Assembly: GCF_000377945.1 (NCBI RefSeq)
Contig: NZ_KB898938.1
Location: 1-64,000, forward strand
DNA from: Thioalkalivibrio sulfidiphilus
Lineage (GTDB): Bacteria > Pseudomonadota > Gammaproteobacteria > Ectothiorhodospirales > Ectothiorhodospiraceae
Direction of reading: 5' to 3'
Length of the DNA stretch: 64,000 bases
Each line of letters begins with the position of its first letter. Within the stretch, counting starts at the first letter, position 1. Below are positions 18,015 through 28,200 of this stretch, piece by piece. Under the pieces are notes generated by a model that was given only the letters and a program-made list of their open reading frames with translations, was not told the origin of the DNA and searched no databases. The position numbers were made by a program, and so were the translations under genes.

Positions 18015-18787
18015 TGGATAGGTCGCTCATGCAACTGGAACAGCTGGTGATCCACATCCCGGACCGCGCCCCGGGCTCCCCCCTGTCATTCACCGTGGAG
18101 CCGGGCCAGTGCTGGGGCATCCTCGGACCCAACGGCGCCGGCAAGACCACCCTGCTGCACACCCTGGCGGGCCTGCACGCGCCACGCTCGGGCAACGTGC
18201 ATCTGGAGGGCCGCTCCATGGCGGCACTGTCCCGCCGGGAGATCGCCCGCCGGCTCGCGCTGGTGTTCCAGCATCACCACGACGGTTTCCCCGCCACGGT
18301 GCTGGAGACCGCCCTGATCGGCCGGCATCCCTTCATGCGTCCCTGGCAACTGGAGACCGCCGAGGACCTGGGCCGTGCCCGCGCCGCCCTCAAGCGAGTG
18401 GATCTGGCGGACCTGGAACACCGGGAGGTGTCCACCCTCTCCGGCGGCGAGCGCCAACGCCTGGCCTTCGCCACCGCCCTGGCCCAGGACCCGCGCCTGT
18501 ACCTGCTGGACGAGCCGGTGAGTCACCTGGACCTGCATCACCAGGTGGCGCTGCTGAACATCGTGGGGGAAAAGGTGGCGGCCGGTCATGCCGCCGTGCT
18601 GAGCCTTCACGACGTGAACCTGGCGGCACGCCATTGCGATCACATCCTGCTGCTCTACCCGGACGGCAACGCCTGCTGGGGCCCGACCGCGGACATGCTG
18701 CTGCTGCCGGTGCTGGAACGGCTATATGGCCAGAGTTTGGTGCAGGGCGAGGTGGATGGCGTGCCGGTGTTTCTGCCCACGGGATAA
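18014..18787 (+). CDS. btuD: cobalamin-type ABC transporter ATP-binding protein
   Basis: 257 residues; the ATG overlaps the btuC stop (ATGA). It has Walker A GPNGAGKTT, the Q-loop in ALVFQHHHDGF, the signature LSGGERQRL and Walker B LYLLDEPVSHLDLHH, followed by the H-loop in LSLHDVNLAARHC. It hydrolyses ATP to drive import through BtuC. It ends at a convergent terminator shared with dacB. Confidence 0.88.
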   Translation: MDRSLMQLEQLVIHIPDRAPGSPLSFTVEPGQCWGILGPNGAGKTTLLHTLAGLHAPRSGNVHLEGRSMAALSRREIARRLALVFQHHHDGFPATVLETALIGRHPFMRPWQLETAEDLGRARAALKRVDLADLEHREVSTLSGGERQRLAFATALAQDPRLYLLDEPVSHLDLHHQVALLNIVGEKVAAGHAAVLSLHDVNLAARHCDHILLLYPDGNACWGPTADMLLLPVLERLYGQSLVQGEVDGVPVFLPTG

Positions 18788-18820
18788 AAAAACTGCGGGT
18801 CCGCGAATGAACGCCCGCAG
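18786..18820 (-). terminator. terminator for dacB, convergent with btuD
   Basis: Read on the minus strand, CTGCGGG and CCCGCAG form a perfect 7-bp stem, followed by seven T residues that overlap the btuD stop. The loop contains GTCCGCGAATGAACGC, the same word that starts the long repeat at 34997. Confidence 0.8.
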
Positions 18821-18823
18821 CCG

Positions 18824-20263
18824 CTAGCGCTCAAACACCCAGCGCAGCACCACATCCTGAAGTTCGATGCCCGTGCTCCATTGCACGCCCGGGCCGTTGG
18901 CGATCACCACCACCATCACGTCCTCGCCGGCGGCGGTCTTCACGTAGCCCGCGATGCTGGAGACGCCTTCCAGGAAACCGGTCTTGAGGTGCATGCGCCC
19001 GGCGGCGGGGGCATCCTCGAGGCGGGTGCGCAGGGTGCCGTCCAGACCGGCCAGGGCCAGGGAGGAGATGAATTCCGGCATGAAGGGGCTCTGCCGCCCG
19101 GCACGCAGGATACCCGCCAGTTGCCGGGCGGTGACGCGGTTGTGGCGCGACAGGCCGGCGGCGTTGTCCAGGACCAGGCCCTCGCTGTCGATGCCCCGGG
19201 CGGCCAGGTAGTCCAGGATGGCGTTCAGGCCCTTCTCCGGGGTGGCCGGCGGACCGAAGGTCTCAGCTCCCAGGGTCAGCTCGAAGTGCCGGGTCATGAC
19301 GTTGTTGCTGTGCTTGTTGGCCAGTCGGATGAGTTCGCCCAGGGGGCGGGATTCATGCACCAGGGCGGGTTCGCGTTCCACATCGCTCCAGGTATCCACC
19401 CGCCAGGAGCCCTCGAACTCCCCGCCCCACTGGGCCCAGAGGCTCGTGAACAAGCCGTGCACGTAGGCCTCGGGCGTGAGGGCCGTGCGGGCGAAACGAT
19501 GGGGCCCGCAACTGCCCGGGAAGCGTCCGTCCAGGCCGATGCCGGTCCTCTCCTCCAGCACCCGGTAGCTGATCCCCAGGCGGTAGCCGCCGCAGGGCCC
19601 GGCACGCTGGCGCAGGCGGTTGTCGATGTGCAGTCCCGCGATGGGCGGGTCCACCACGGCGCTCACCGCGTCGCTGTCCGGATCCGGCGACACCTCCACG
19701 TGCAGGGCGTTGAAGTTCACCAGCAGCGGATGCGGCCCCTGGTTGTAGACCCGGTGGGGCTGTCCGTCGAAGGCGGCCGGTTCCTCATCGGGCAAGCGGA
19801 AATAGGACAGGTCGAAGACCAGGTCCCCCTCGATGCGCCGGATGCCCTGGCGGCGCAGCGCCCCCAGCAGCTTCCAGAATTCCTCGGTGACCAGGAAGGG
19901 GTCGCCGCCGCCGATGAGCCACAGGTCCCCCTTGAGCACCCCCTGCTCCACCGGTCCGCCCAGGTGCACCCGGGTCTTCCAGGTGTACGCGGGGCCGAGC
20001 ACCTCCAGGGCCGCCAGGCTGGTGGCCAGCTTGATCACCGAGGCGGGGTTGAGGGCGGTGTCCGGGTTGTGGGCCAGCCAAGGCTTATCGGCATTCACGG
20101 GCTGTACCCAGATGGCGACTCTGGCCGGGTCCATGCCATGGGCCTGGATAACGCGCTGCACCGGGGCGGGAAGTCCGGATTGGGCGATCACGGCGACCGG
20201 CCAGAAGATCAGGAGCCAGAAGATCAGGAGGTAGAGGAGTAAATGAAGGGTAAGCCGCAACAT
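18824..20263 (-). CDS. dacB: D-alanyl-D-alanine carboxypeptidase/endopeptidase (PBP4 family)
   Basis: 479 residues. A hydrophobic signal peptide contains a tandem LLIFWLLIFW, encoded by a perfect 15-bp duplication at 20201-20230. The penicillin-binding motifs are SVIK (about residue 77), SNN (about 316) and KTG (about 425), in the order and spacing of class C PBPs, with the long insertion between the first two that is typical of DacB. It trims or cleaves peptidoglycan peptides in the periplasm. It ends at the terminator shared with btuD; its 5' end abuts the REP-like inverted repeat at 20270. Confidence 0.93.
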   Translation of the reverse strand: MLRLTLHLLLYLLIFWLLIFWPVAVIAQSGLPAPVQRVIQAHGMDPARVAIWVQPVNADKPWLAHNPDTALNPASVIKLATSLAALEVLGPAYTWKTRVHLGGPVEQGVLKGDLWLIGGGDPFLVTEEFWKLLGALRRQGIRRIEGDLVFDLSYFRLPDEEPAAFDGQPHRVYNQGPHPLLVNFNALHVEVSPDPDSDAVSAVVDPPIAGLHIDNRLRQRAGPCGGYRLGISYRVLEERTGIGLDGRFPGSCGPHRFARTALTPEAYVHGLFTSLWAQWGGEFEGSWRVDTWSDVEREPALVHESRPLGELIRLANKHSNNVMTRHFELTLGAETFGPPATPEKGLNAILDYLAARGIDSEGLVLDNAAGLSRHNRVTARQLAGILRAGRQSPFMPEFISSLALAGLDGTLRTRLEDAPAAGRMHLKTGFLEGVSSIAGYVKTAAGEDVMVVVIANGPGVQWSTGIELQDVVLRWVFER

Positions 20264-20269
20264 GATTGT

Positions 20270-20396
20270 GTAGGAGGCCCGACCCCGGGCCGAACGACGA
20301 TGCCCGACGGGCAGACAGGCTCACATCTTATCCCATCGCCAGGGCATATGAGTGTCCCCGCATCGCCCCTGTTCGGCCCGGGGTCGGGCCTCCTAC
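20270..20396. repeat. perfect 26-bp inverted repeat, REP-like (GTAGGAGGCCCGACC family)
   Basis: The left arm (20270-20295, starting GTAGGAGGCCCGACCCCGG) and right arm (20371-20396, ending GGTCGGGCCTCCTAC) are exact reverse complements, separated by 75 bp. The right arm contains the stop codon of the oxidoreductase gene at 20393. Related single arms occur at 25125 and 29474. Confidence 0.85.
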
Positions 20397-20977
20397 GCGG
20401 CCATGCGCCCGAGGGTACGCATCTTTTCCAGCCAGTTCTCCCGATGCGCGGCGCTGCCCTCCACCATGCCTATCAGGCTCTCCCGGATGGGCTTGATGCC
20501 GCAGAACTTCAGGACGTTGCGCTCCAGGCTCTTCAGGCTGTGGGCGCGGAAGAACCAGCGGTAGATGAAGGCAGGCATGCCCATGGTCACCACGATGCGG
20601 GCGCTCTTGCCCTTGAGCAGTTTGGCATAGTGGCCGGGCTTGTCCGGATGGCCCACGGCAAAGCCCGGCCGCAGAGTTTGCTCCAGGAAGCCCTTGACCA
20701 GGGCCGGCATGGAACCGAGCCAGAGGGGATAGATGAGCACCAGGTGATCCGCCCGGGCGATGGCCGCCTGGGCCTTCTGGATGTCCGGTGCCGCCTCGCC
20801 CCGGGTCCATTCCTGCTGGGTACGCAGAATCCCGAACTCGAGTTTCGCCACGGGCAGGATCTCCACCTCGTGCCCCGCCTCCCTTGCAGCACCGGCATAG
20901 GCCTCGGCCAGTGCATGTCCGTAATGAACGCCCTCGGGATCCGGATGGCCCTGGATGATCAGGATGCGTTTGCCCAT
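20393..20977 (-). CDS. NAD(P)H-dependent oxidoreductase, flavodoxin-like fold (KefF/MdaB-like)
   Basis: 194 residues from the ATG at 20977, which has GAGGAGG seven bases upstream. It has the N-terminal RILIIQGHPDPEGVHYGHAL typical of the NQO-type family, then HLVLIYPLWLGSMPALVKGF and a C-terminal helix with RENWLEKM. It probably uses FMN or FAD to reduce quinones or other electrophiles with NAD(P)H. No KefC-like potassium channel gene is adjacent, so a Kef ancillary role is not supported here. Its stop codon lies inside the inverted repeat at 20270. Confidence 0.85.
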   Translation of the reverse strand: MGKRILIIQGHPDPEGVHYGHALAEAYAGAAREAGHEVEILPVAKLEFGILRTQQEWTRGEAAPDIQKAQAAIARADHLVLIYPLWLGSMPALVKGFLEQTLRPGFAVGHPDKPGHYAKLLKGKSARIVVTMGMPAFIYRWFFRAHSLKSLERNVLKFCGIKPIRESLIGMVEGSAAHRENWLEKMRTLGRMAA

Positions 20978-21128
20978 GGAACACCTCCTCGACAAACAGG
21001 CGCAGGCGCACGGTGATGATGAAAGCATAGCGGATGGAGAAACCGGAACACTCGATGGTGTCGTGGGTGGCGCTTCGTTGACACCTGCGTGACAAACTGG
21101 GGAAGATGCCGCCTGGTCCGGAGATACC

Positions 21129-21902
21129 TTGATAGTGAAACGATTTGCCCTGTTCTGGTTGTTCACACTGCTCTGCGCCCAAGCGTCAGCCACGGAGCTG
21201 CGCGTCGCAGTGGCGTCCAATTTCACGCCCACCCTGGAACGTCTTGCCCAGGCCTACCAGGCAGAGTACGGCGTCCAGATGGCCATCAGCAGCGGATCTT
21301 CCGGAAAACACTTCGCCCAGATCCGTCAGGGTGCGCCCTTCGACCTCTTCTTCTCCGCCGACAATCTGCGCACCGCCGAGCTGGTGGAGAGCGGCCAAGC
21401 GCTCCCGGAGAGCCGCTTTGTCTATGCCCAAGGGGTCCTGGTGCTGTGGAGTCCGGATCCCGAACGCATCCCCGCTGATGCCCTGGCCCTGCTCAGACAG
21501 GGGGACTATCGCCGCCTGGCCATGGCCAACCCGCGTGTGGCGCCTTACGGCACGGCCGCCGAGGCGGTGATCGAGGCCCATGGCATACAGGTGCCGCGGG
21601 GTCGGTTGGTCACCGGACAAAGCATCGGCCATGCCTTCAATTTCATCATCACCGGTAATGCGGAGCTGGGTTTCGTGGCCCTGTCCCAGGCGATCACCTG
21701 GGAACGCCAGCACGGCCAGGGTTCCCGCTGGCTGCCCGACACGGCGCACTACCCGCCCATTCTCCAGGAGGCGGTGCAACTCCGGCAGGCGCGTGACCCG
21801 GAGGCCGCGCACCGGTTCCTGGATTGGGTGCGGAATAATCCCGAAGCCCGGGCCATCATTGAGGCCGACGGTTACCGACTGCCTCCCATCCCGGAAAACT
21901 GA
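21129..21902 (+). CDS. modA: molybdate ABC transporter substrate-binding protein
   Basis: 257 residues from TTG at 21129; a GTG at 21135 would lose two residues and is equally plausible. The signal peptide ends near AQASA. The mature start is TELRVAVASNFTPTLERLA, followed by SSGSSGKHFAQIRQGAPFDL and FSADN, where molybdate contacts are found in ModA. It captures molybdate or tungstate in the periplasm. It begins modABC; the modB ATG overlaps its stop. I could not identify a ModE operator upstream. Confidence 0.93.
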   Translation: MIVKRFALFWLFTLLCAQASATELRVAVASNFTPTLERLAQAYQAEYGVQMAISSGSSGKHFAQIRQGAPFDLFFSADNLRTAELVESGQALPESRFVYAQGVLVLWSPDPERIPADALALLRQGDYRRLAMANPRVAPYGTAAEAVIEAHGIQVPRGRLVTGQSIGHAFNFIITGNAELGFVALSQAITWERQHGQGSRWLPDTAHYPPILQEAVQLRQARDPEAAHRFLDWVRNNPEARAIIEADGYRLPPIPEN

Positions 21903-22582
21903 TGCTGGATTCGTGGATCAGCCCCCAGGACGCCACCGCCCTGTGGCTGACGCTCAAGCTCGCCGCCATCTCCACCCTGGTGCTGCTGGTGCTGGGTACG
22001 CCGCTCGCCTGGTGGCTGGCCCGCACCCGCTGGCGCGGCAAGCTGTTGATCGAGACGGTGGTTGCCCTGCCCCTGGTGCTGCCGCCCACGGTGCTGGGCT
22101 TCTACCTGCTCCTGCTCCTGGGTGCCCAGGGCCCCATCCAGGCCATGGGCGGACCCGCCTTCGCCTTCACCTTCACCGGCCTGGTGATCGGCTCGGTGTT
22201 CTACTCCCTGCCCTTCGTGGTCCAGCCGCTGCAGAACGCCTTCGTCTCCGTGGGTGACGCGACCCTTGAGGCCGCCGCCGCCCTGCGCGCCGGACCCTGG
22301 GACCGTTTCTTCACCGTGGTCATCCCCCTGTCGTTGCGCGGCTTTCTCACCGCCACCACCCTGGGCTTCGCCCACACCGTGGGGGAGTTCGGCGTGGTGC
22401 TCATGATCGGCGGCAATATCCCCGGCGAAACCCAGGTGGTCTCCATTGCCATCTACGATCACGTGGAGGCGGTGGACTACGCCTCCGCCCACGTGCTCTC
22501 TGCCCTGCTGCTGGGGCTGTCCTTCCTGATGCTGTTCGCGCTCTATGCCATCAACGGGCGCTTCAGGCTGACCAGCGCATGA
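21902..22582 (+). CDS. modB: molybdate ABC transporter permease
   Basis: 226 residues with five transmembrane helices, the usual ModB length. The EAA loop reads DATLEAAAALRAGPWDRFFT, and GGNIPGETQVVSIAIYD matches the family C-terminal region. It is coupled to modA by an ATGA overlap and lies 7 bp before modC. Confidence 0.94.
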   Translation: MLDSWISPQDATALWLTLKLAAISTLVLLVLGTPLAWWLARTRWRGKLLIETVVALPLVLPPTVLGFYLLLLLGAQGPIQAMGGPAFAFTFTGLVIGSVFYSLPFVVQPLQNAFVSVGDATLEAAAALRAGPWDRFFTVVIPLSLRGFLTATTLGFAHTVGEFGVVLMIGGNIPGETQVVSIAIYDHVEAVDYASAHVLSALLLGLSFLMLFALYAINGRFRLTSA

Positions 22583-22589
22583 GGCGTCC

Positions 22590-23660
22590 ATGAGCATCGA
22601 CCTGCACTTCGACCTCAAGCGACCGGACTTCCATCTGGACGTGGAAAGCCGCATCCCCGTGCGTGGCGTCACCGCACTGTTCGGCCGCTCCGGCTGCGGC
22701 AAGACCACCCTGCTGCGCTGTGTCGCCGGACTGGAGCCCTCGGCCCGCGGACGCCTGGTGGTGGATGGCGAGACCTGGCAGGACGCTCGGCATTTCCTGC
22801 CTGCCCACAAGCGCCCGGTGGGCTACGTGTTCCAGGAGGGACGCCTGTTCCCGCACCTGTCCGTGCAGGGCAACCTGGAGTACGGCTACCGGCGCATCCC
22901 GGCGGAGCAGCGGGTGGTGCAGCCCGATGAGGTGATCGATCTGCTGGGTCTCGACGCACTCCTGGCGCGTCGTCCCGGTGAGCTCTCCGGTGGCCAGCGC
23001 CAGCGGGTGGCCATGGGCCGGGCCCTGCTCACCAGCCCCCGGGTGCTGCTCATGGACGAGCCCCTGGCGGCCCTGGACGCCATCAGCAAGACGGAGATCC
23101 TGCCCTACCTGGAACGGCTGCATGATGAACTCTCCATCCCCGTGCTCTATGTCAGTCATTCCATCGACGAGGTCATGCGGCTCGCGGACCACATGCTGCT
23201 GCTGGAGGATGGGCGCCTGCGCGCCGAGGGTCCCCTGCGGGAGCTGACCACCCGGGGCGACCTGCCGCTCGCACGGGCCGAGGAGGCGGTGGCCCTGCTG
23301 GAGGCCGAGGTGCTGAATCACGACGACGAGGATCACGTCTCCATCCTCGGTATCAACGGTGCGCGCCTGACACTGCTCAGGGAGGACCTGCCGGTGGGCA
23401 AGCAGGTGCGCCTGAGCATCCATGCCCGGGACGTGAGCATCGCCCTGACGCCACCCCAGGGGATCAGCATGCTCAACTGTCTGCCCGCGACGGTGCGGGA
23501 GATCCATGAAGAGACCCGCCCAGGGGAGGTCCTGCTGGGCCTGGATGTCTGCGGCCAGTCCCTGCTGGCGCGCATCTCGAGACGCTCCCTGCGCAGTCTG
23601 GGTCTGACGCCGGGGATGCAGGTGCATGCCTTGATCAAGGCCGTGGCGTTGGTTGAATAG
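22590..23660 (+). CDS. modC: molybdate ABC transporter ATP-binding protein
   Basis: 356 residues. The N-terminal ATPase domain has Walker A GRSGCGKTT, signature LSGGQRQRVAMGRA and Walker B VLLMDEPLAALD. The C-terminal region from about 290 is a TOBE/Mop domain (MLNCLPATVREIHEE), which binds molybdate and is diagnostic for ModC. It powers ModB. A word-structured inverted repeat begins 7 bp after its stop. Confidence 0.94.
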   Translation: MSIDLHFDLKRPDFHLDVESRIPVRGVTALFGRSGCGKTTLLRCVAGLEPSARGRLVVDGETWQDARHFLPAHKRPVGYVFQEGRLFPHLSVQGNLEYGYRRIPAEQRVVQPDEVIDLLGLDALLARRPGELSGGQRQRVAMGRALLTSPRVLLMDEPLAALDAISKTEILPYLERLHDELSIPVLYVSHSIDEVMRLADHMLLLEDGRLRAEGPLRELTTRGDLPLARAEEAVALLEAEVLNHDDEDHVSILGINGARLTLLREDLPVGKQVRLSIHARDVSIALTPPQGISMLNCLPATVREIHEETRPGEVLLGLDVCGQSLLARISRRSLRSLGLTPGMQVHALIKAVALVE

Positions 23661-23666
23661 GGCGCT

Positions 23667-23762
23667 AGAGACAAGAGGCAAGATACAAGAGGCAAGATAC
23701 AAGAGGCAAGAAAGCGCCAAGACGATTTTTCCCTTGTCTCTTGCCTCTTGTATCTTGTCTCT
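23667..23762. repeat. long inverted repeat made of 7-base CAAG words
   Basis: The left arm (23667-23710) reads AGAGACAAG then AGGCAAG, ATACAAG, AGGCAAG, ATACAAG, AGGCAAG. The right arm (23733-23762) is the complement of AGAGACAAG, ATACAAG, AGGCAAG, AGACAAG. The words match but their order and number differ between arms. It follows the modABC operon and may terminate it. An unpaired run of the same words is at 30212-30243. Confidence 0.8.
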
Positions 23763-23857
23763 GCACTTCCTCCGTGACACCGTCACTGAAACAAGCGCCG
23801 GGGCCTCCTAAGCTGCGATAATCTCTAGGCCTTAACGTCCCAAGGAAGCGCTTTTCC

Positions 23858-25105
23858 ATGACCCTCTCCCCCCTTGTACGCCGCATCCTGCCCCTGCTCA
23901 TCCTGGCGGCAGGGGTGATCGGCTTTCTGGTCCTGCGGGCCACGGCGCCCGAGAGCCCGCCCATGGCGGTGGGCGAGCGGGTCTGGCGGGTCAATACCGA
24001 GACGGTCACGCCCGCCACACTGGCGCCCATCTTAAGCCTCTACGGCCATGTGACCACGCCCCGCACCGCGAACCTGCGTGCCGCGGTGGAGGCGGACGTG
24101 CTGGAGACGCCCGGCGAGGAAGGCCGCAGGGTCGAGGCCGGCCAGGTGCTGGTGCGCCTGGACGATCGGGAGATCGGCCTGCTGGTGACGCAGCGGGAGG
24201 CGGATGTGGCGGACATCCGCGCCCAGATCAGCGCCGAGCGCCTGCGCAACGCCCGGGACCGGGAGGCGCTCAAGCACGACGAGGCCCTGCTGGAGATCGC
24301 CTGGCGCAACGTGGAGCGCGCCCAGGACCTGTTGTCCCGCAACCTGGGCAGCCAGAGCGCCCTGGACGAGGCCCGGCGTGCCCACGAGCAGCAGGCGCTC
24401 GCGGTCAACGCCAGGCGCCTGGCGCTGGAGGATTTCCAGGCCCGGCTGGCCCAGCTGGAGGCCCGTGCCCGGCGCGCCGAGGCGCTGCTTGAGGATGCGC
24501 GCCTGGACCTGGAGCGCACCCGCGTACGCGCCCCCTTCGCCGGTCGCGTGTCCCGACTGTCCGTCGCCCCCGGTGACCGGGTGCGGATCGGCGATCCGCT
24601 GGCGACCCTGTTCGATGCCGATGCCCTGGAGGTGCGCGCCCGCATCCCCGCCCTGTATCTGCCGGTGGTGCGCCGCGACCTGGATGCCGGTGAACCCCTC
24701 GTGGCCCGGGGCGAGATCGACGGCGAAAACGTGCTGCTGGAACTGAGCCGCCTGGCCGGCGAGGCGCCCGCCACCGGTGCCGGCGTGGAAGGCCTGTTCC
24801 GCATTAGGGAGGGCGGCGAACATGCACCGCTGGGGCGTTTCCTCACCGTGCATCTGCGCCTGCCGGAACAGGATGGCGTGGTCGCCCTGCCCTTCGAGGC
24901 CCTGTACGGCACAGACCGGGTCTATCGGGTCGAGGAAGGCCGCATGCGTGCCATCACCGTGCAGCGGCGTGGCGAGTGGCTCGATGACAACGGCCGGGAA
25001 CGGGTGCTGGTGTACAGCCCAGAGATCCGTGACGGCGACCGGCTGGTGACCACCCGCCTGCCCAATGCATTGGACGGCCTGCGGGTCGAGACGGACGGGG
25101 ACTGA
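23858..25105 (+). CDS. RND efflux periplasmic adaptor (membrane fusion protein)
   Basis: 415 residues. An N-terminal membrane anchor (ILPLLILAAGVIGFLVL) is followed by the lipoyl half (VLETPGEEGRRVEAGQVLVR), a long coiled-coil hairpin from about 105 to 215, and the second lipoyl half with LERTRVRAPFAGRVSRLSVA. Beta-barrel and proximal domains follow. It bridges the RND pump encoded at 25241 to an outer-membrane channel, which is not encoded nearby. The substrate is unknown. Confidence 0.9.
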   Translation: MTLSPLVRRILPLLILAAGVIGFLVLRATAPESPPMAVGERVWRVNTETVTPATLAPILSLYGHVTTPRTANLRAAVEADVLETPGEEGRRVEAGQVLVRLDDREIGLLVTQREADVADIRAQISAERLRNARDREALKHDEALLEIAWRNVERAQDLLSRNLGSQSALDEARRAHEQQALAVNARRLALEDFQARLAQLEARARRAEALLEDARLDLERTRVRAPFAGRVSRLSVAPGDRVRIGDPLATLFDADALEVRARIPALYLPVVRRDLDAGEPLVARGEIDGENVLLELSRLAGEAPATGAGVEGLFRIREGGEHAPLGRFLTVHLRLPEQDGVVALPFEALYGTDRVYRVEEGRMRAITVQRRGEWLDDNGRERVLVYSPEIRDGDRLVTTRLPNALDGLRVETDGD

Positions 25106-25124
25106 GGATGCCTGGCACCCCATG

Positions 25125-25198
25125 CAGGAGGCCCGACCTCGGACCGAAAGCCGGCGTTGATCCTGGCCGCGTGTTCGCGGCGGGGTCGCCGCTCCTAC
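25125..25198. repeat. pair of inverted REP-like elements
   Basis: CAGGAGGCCCGACCTCGG (from 25125) resembles the arms at 20270. GTTCGCGGCGGGGTCGCC (from 25173) ends GCTCCTAC and is the reverse of a GTAGGAGCGGCGACC element. They face each other between the adaptor and pump genes and can form an imperfect hairpin in the message. Confidence 0.65.
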
Positions 25199-25240
25199 GG
25201 TGTGCTCCGAACCCCGTCGACGACCAGAAGGTACTGAGCA

Positions 25241-28200
25241 ATGCGGCCTAGAAATCGCGGCCTGATCCGCCTGTTCCTGTGTCACCGGGTGGCCGCCAAC
25301 CTGCTGGTGGCCCTGATGGTGCTCTCGGGAAGCTGGGCGCTGATCAAGCTCAACACCCAGTTCTTCCCCAACTTCGCCCTGGATTTCGTCACCGTGCGCG
25401 TGGTCTGGACCGGCGCCAGCGCCGAGGACGTGGAGACCGGCATCATCACGCCCCTGGAGCAGGAACTGCGCACCGTGGACGGGCTGCGCAACATGACCTC
25501 CACCGCCGCCCTGGGCGTAGGCTCCATCACCCTGGAATTCCAGTCGGGCACGGACATGTCACTGGCCTCGGACCAGGTGAAGGACATCGTCTCACAGCAG
25601 CGCAACCTGCCCGAGGCCGCCGAGGAACCGGTGGTCACCCGGGTGATCCGCTACGAGCCCGTGGCCCGTATGCTCATCACCGGACCCGCTGACATGCGCG
25701 AGCTGCGCCCCCTGGTGCGGGACTTCGAGCAGCAACTGCTCGACCGAGGCATCGCGCGCATCGACTTCAAGGGCCTGCCCGAGGAGGAAATGGCCATCCA
25801 GGTGCCCATGGCCCGCAGCCTGGAGCTGGGCATGAGCCTGGACCAGATCGGCGATCGCGTGGCGGGCATCTCCCGGGACCTGCCCGCCGGCATGGTGGGC
25901 CGGGACGACACCGCCCGGCAGATCCGCAGCCTTGAGCAGCGCCGGGACGAGCTGGCCTTCGCCCAGCTCGCGCTGCGCGCCGACGCCGAGGGTGGGCTGA
26001 TCCGCCTGGGCGACGTGGCGCACATCGAGCGCCGTCCCCGGGACAACCAGGTGTCCGTGCGCTATCGGGGCGAACCGGCGGTGGAGATGCAGCTGCAGCG
26101 CACCGAGACCGCCGATGCGCTGAAATCCTCCGCGATCCTGATGGACTGGATCGCAGAGGTCACCCCCACCCTTCCGCCGGGTGTGGAGCTGCATCTCTAC
26201 GACCAGTTCTGGGAGCTGATCTACGAACGCATCATGCTGCTGCTGAAGAACGGCATCGGCGGCCTGGTGCTGGTGCTCGCCATCCTGTTCCTGTTCCTCA
26301 ACGGGCGGCTCGCCCTGCGCGTGGCGCTGGGTATCCCGGTGGCCTTCACCACCGCCTTCCTGGTGCTGTGGCTGCTGGGCGGCAGCATCAACATGATCTC
26401 CCTGTTCGGTTTCATCATGTCGCTCGGCATCATCGTTGACAACGCCATCGTGGTGAGCGAACACGCCTACACCCAGTACCAGCGGGGCATGACGCCCACC
26501 CAGGCGGCGGAACGGGGCGCCAAGCGCATGCTGGCGCCGGTGATCTCCGCCTCGCTCACCACCGTGGCCGCTTTCCTGCCACTCATGCTCATCGGCGGCA
26601 TCATCGGCAACATCCTGTTCGACATCCCCCTGGTGGTGGTGTGCGTGATCCTGGCAACACTGGCCATCAGCTTCCTGATCCTGCCGGCGCACCTGAAGAA
26701 CAGCATGGAGAAGATCAGTCCGCCCCGGGAAGGCTCCTTCCGGGCCCGCTTCGACGCGCGCTTCGAACATTTCCGCGAGCACAGCTTCCGGCGCATGGTC
26801 CAGTGGGCCACGGCCCACTCGGGCATCACCCTCTCGGGCGCGGTGGCGGTGCTGATCCTGGCCTTCGGCCTGATGGCCGGCGGGCGCATCGGCTTCACCT
26901 TCTTCCCCAACCCGGAGGGTACGGTGGTCAACGCCGCGGCGAACTTCGTCGCAGGCACGCCGCCACAGCGGGTGGAGGCCTTCATCGAACACGTGGAGGA
27001 GGCGCTGTTCGATGCCGAGGCGGCCCTGGGCGGCGGATTGATCCGCAACGTGGTGGTGCGACTGGGCAGCGGCGTGGAACAGGGCGGCGCCGCTCAGGCC
27101 CCCAGCGGCGACCAGTTCGGCTCCATCCTGGTGGAGCTGGTCTCGCCTGACCGGCGGGAGGTACGCAACACGGAACTGATCCGCGCCTGGCAGGAACGGG
27201 TTCGGCTGCCCGCCGGCATCGAACTGTTCAGCATCACCGAGCGTCAGGCGGGTCCGCCGGGACGGGACGTGGACGTGCGCCTCACCGGTGCCGATCCGAA
27301 CCGGCTCAAACAGGCGGCCCTGGAACTCACCGAGGCCATGAACGACTACCCGGGCGTGTTCGCGGTGGAGGACGACATGCCCTTCGGCCGGGAGCAGCTC
27401 ATCTACCGGCTGCGTCCCGAGGGCCTGGCCCTGGGGCTCACCACGGAATCCCTGGGGCGGCAACTTCGCGCCGCCTTCGACGGGCGCCTGGCCCAGATCT
27501 ACCAGGAGGGCCTGGAGGAGATCGAGGTGCGCGTGGTGCTGCCTGACACTGAGCGCCATCGCACCGCCATGCTGGAGCGCTTCGCCGTGGTGCTGCCCGG
27601 CGGCGGCATCGCGCCGCTCGACACGGTGGCGGAGCTCTTGCCCCGGCAGGGCTTCGAGACCCTGCGCCACGCGGATGGCCGCCTGGCGGTCTCGGTCTCC
27701 TCGGAGGTGGATCGCACCCAGAACAACGCGGCGCGCATCCGCGAGCAGCTGGCCGCCGATGTGCTGCCGGATCTCGCCCAGCGCCATGGCGTCACCTATT
27801 CCTTCGAGGGCCGCGCCGCCGACCAGGCGGAGACCCTGGGCGACATGCGCATGGGCCTGATCTTCGCGCTCGCCATGATCTACCTGGTGCTGGCCTGGGT
27901 GTTCGGCTCCTACGGCTGGCCCCTGGTGGTCATGGCCATCATCCCCTTCGGCCTGCTGGGGGCCCTGGTGGGCCACTGGCTTATGGGCCTGGAGCTGACC
28001 ATCCTGTCCCTGTTCGGTCTGTTCGGACTCACTGGCATCGTGGTCAACAACTCCATTATCCTGGTGAGCTTCTACCAGTCCCTGCGCGAGGAAGGCATGG
28101 ATCGGGAGCTGGCCATCGTGGAGGCCTCGTGCCAGCGACTGCGCGCCGTGGTGCTCACCTCCTTCACCACCATTGCCGGTCTCATCCCGCTGCTGTTCGA

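Noticed and set aside
20978-21128. ModE operator upstream of modA
   Set aside because: No recognisable inverted ModE-type site in the 151-bp interval.
23667-23762. CRISPR array
   Set aside because: Repeat units are seven bases with no spacers of constant length and no cas genes; the words face each other as a palindrome.
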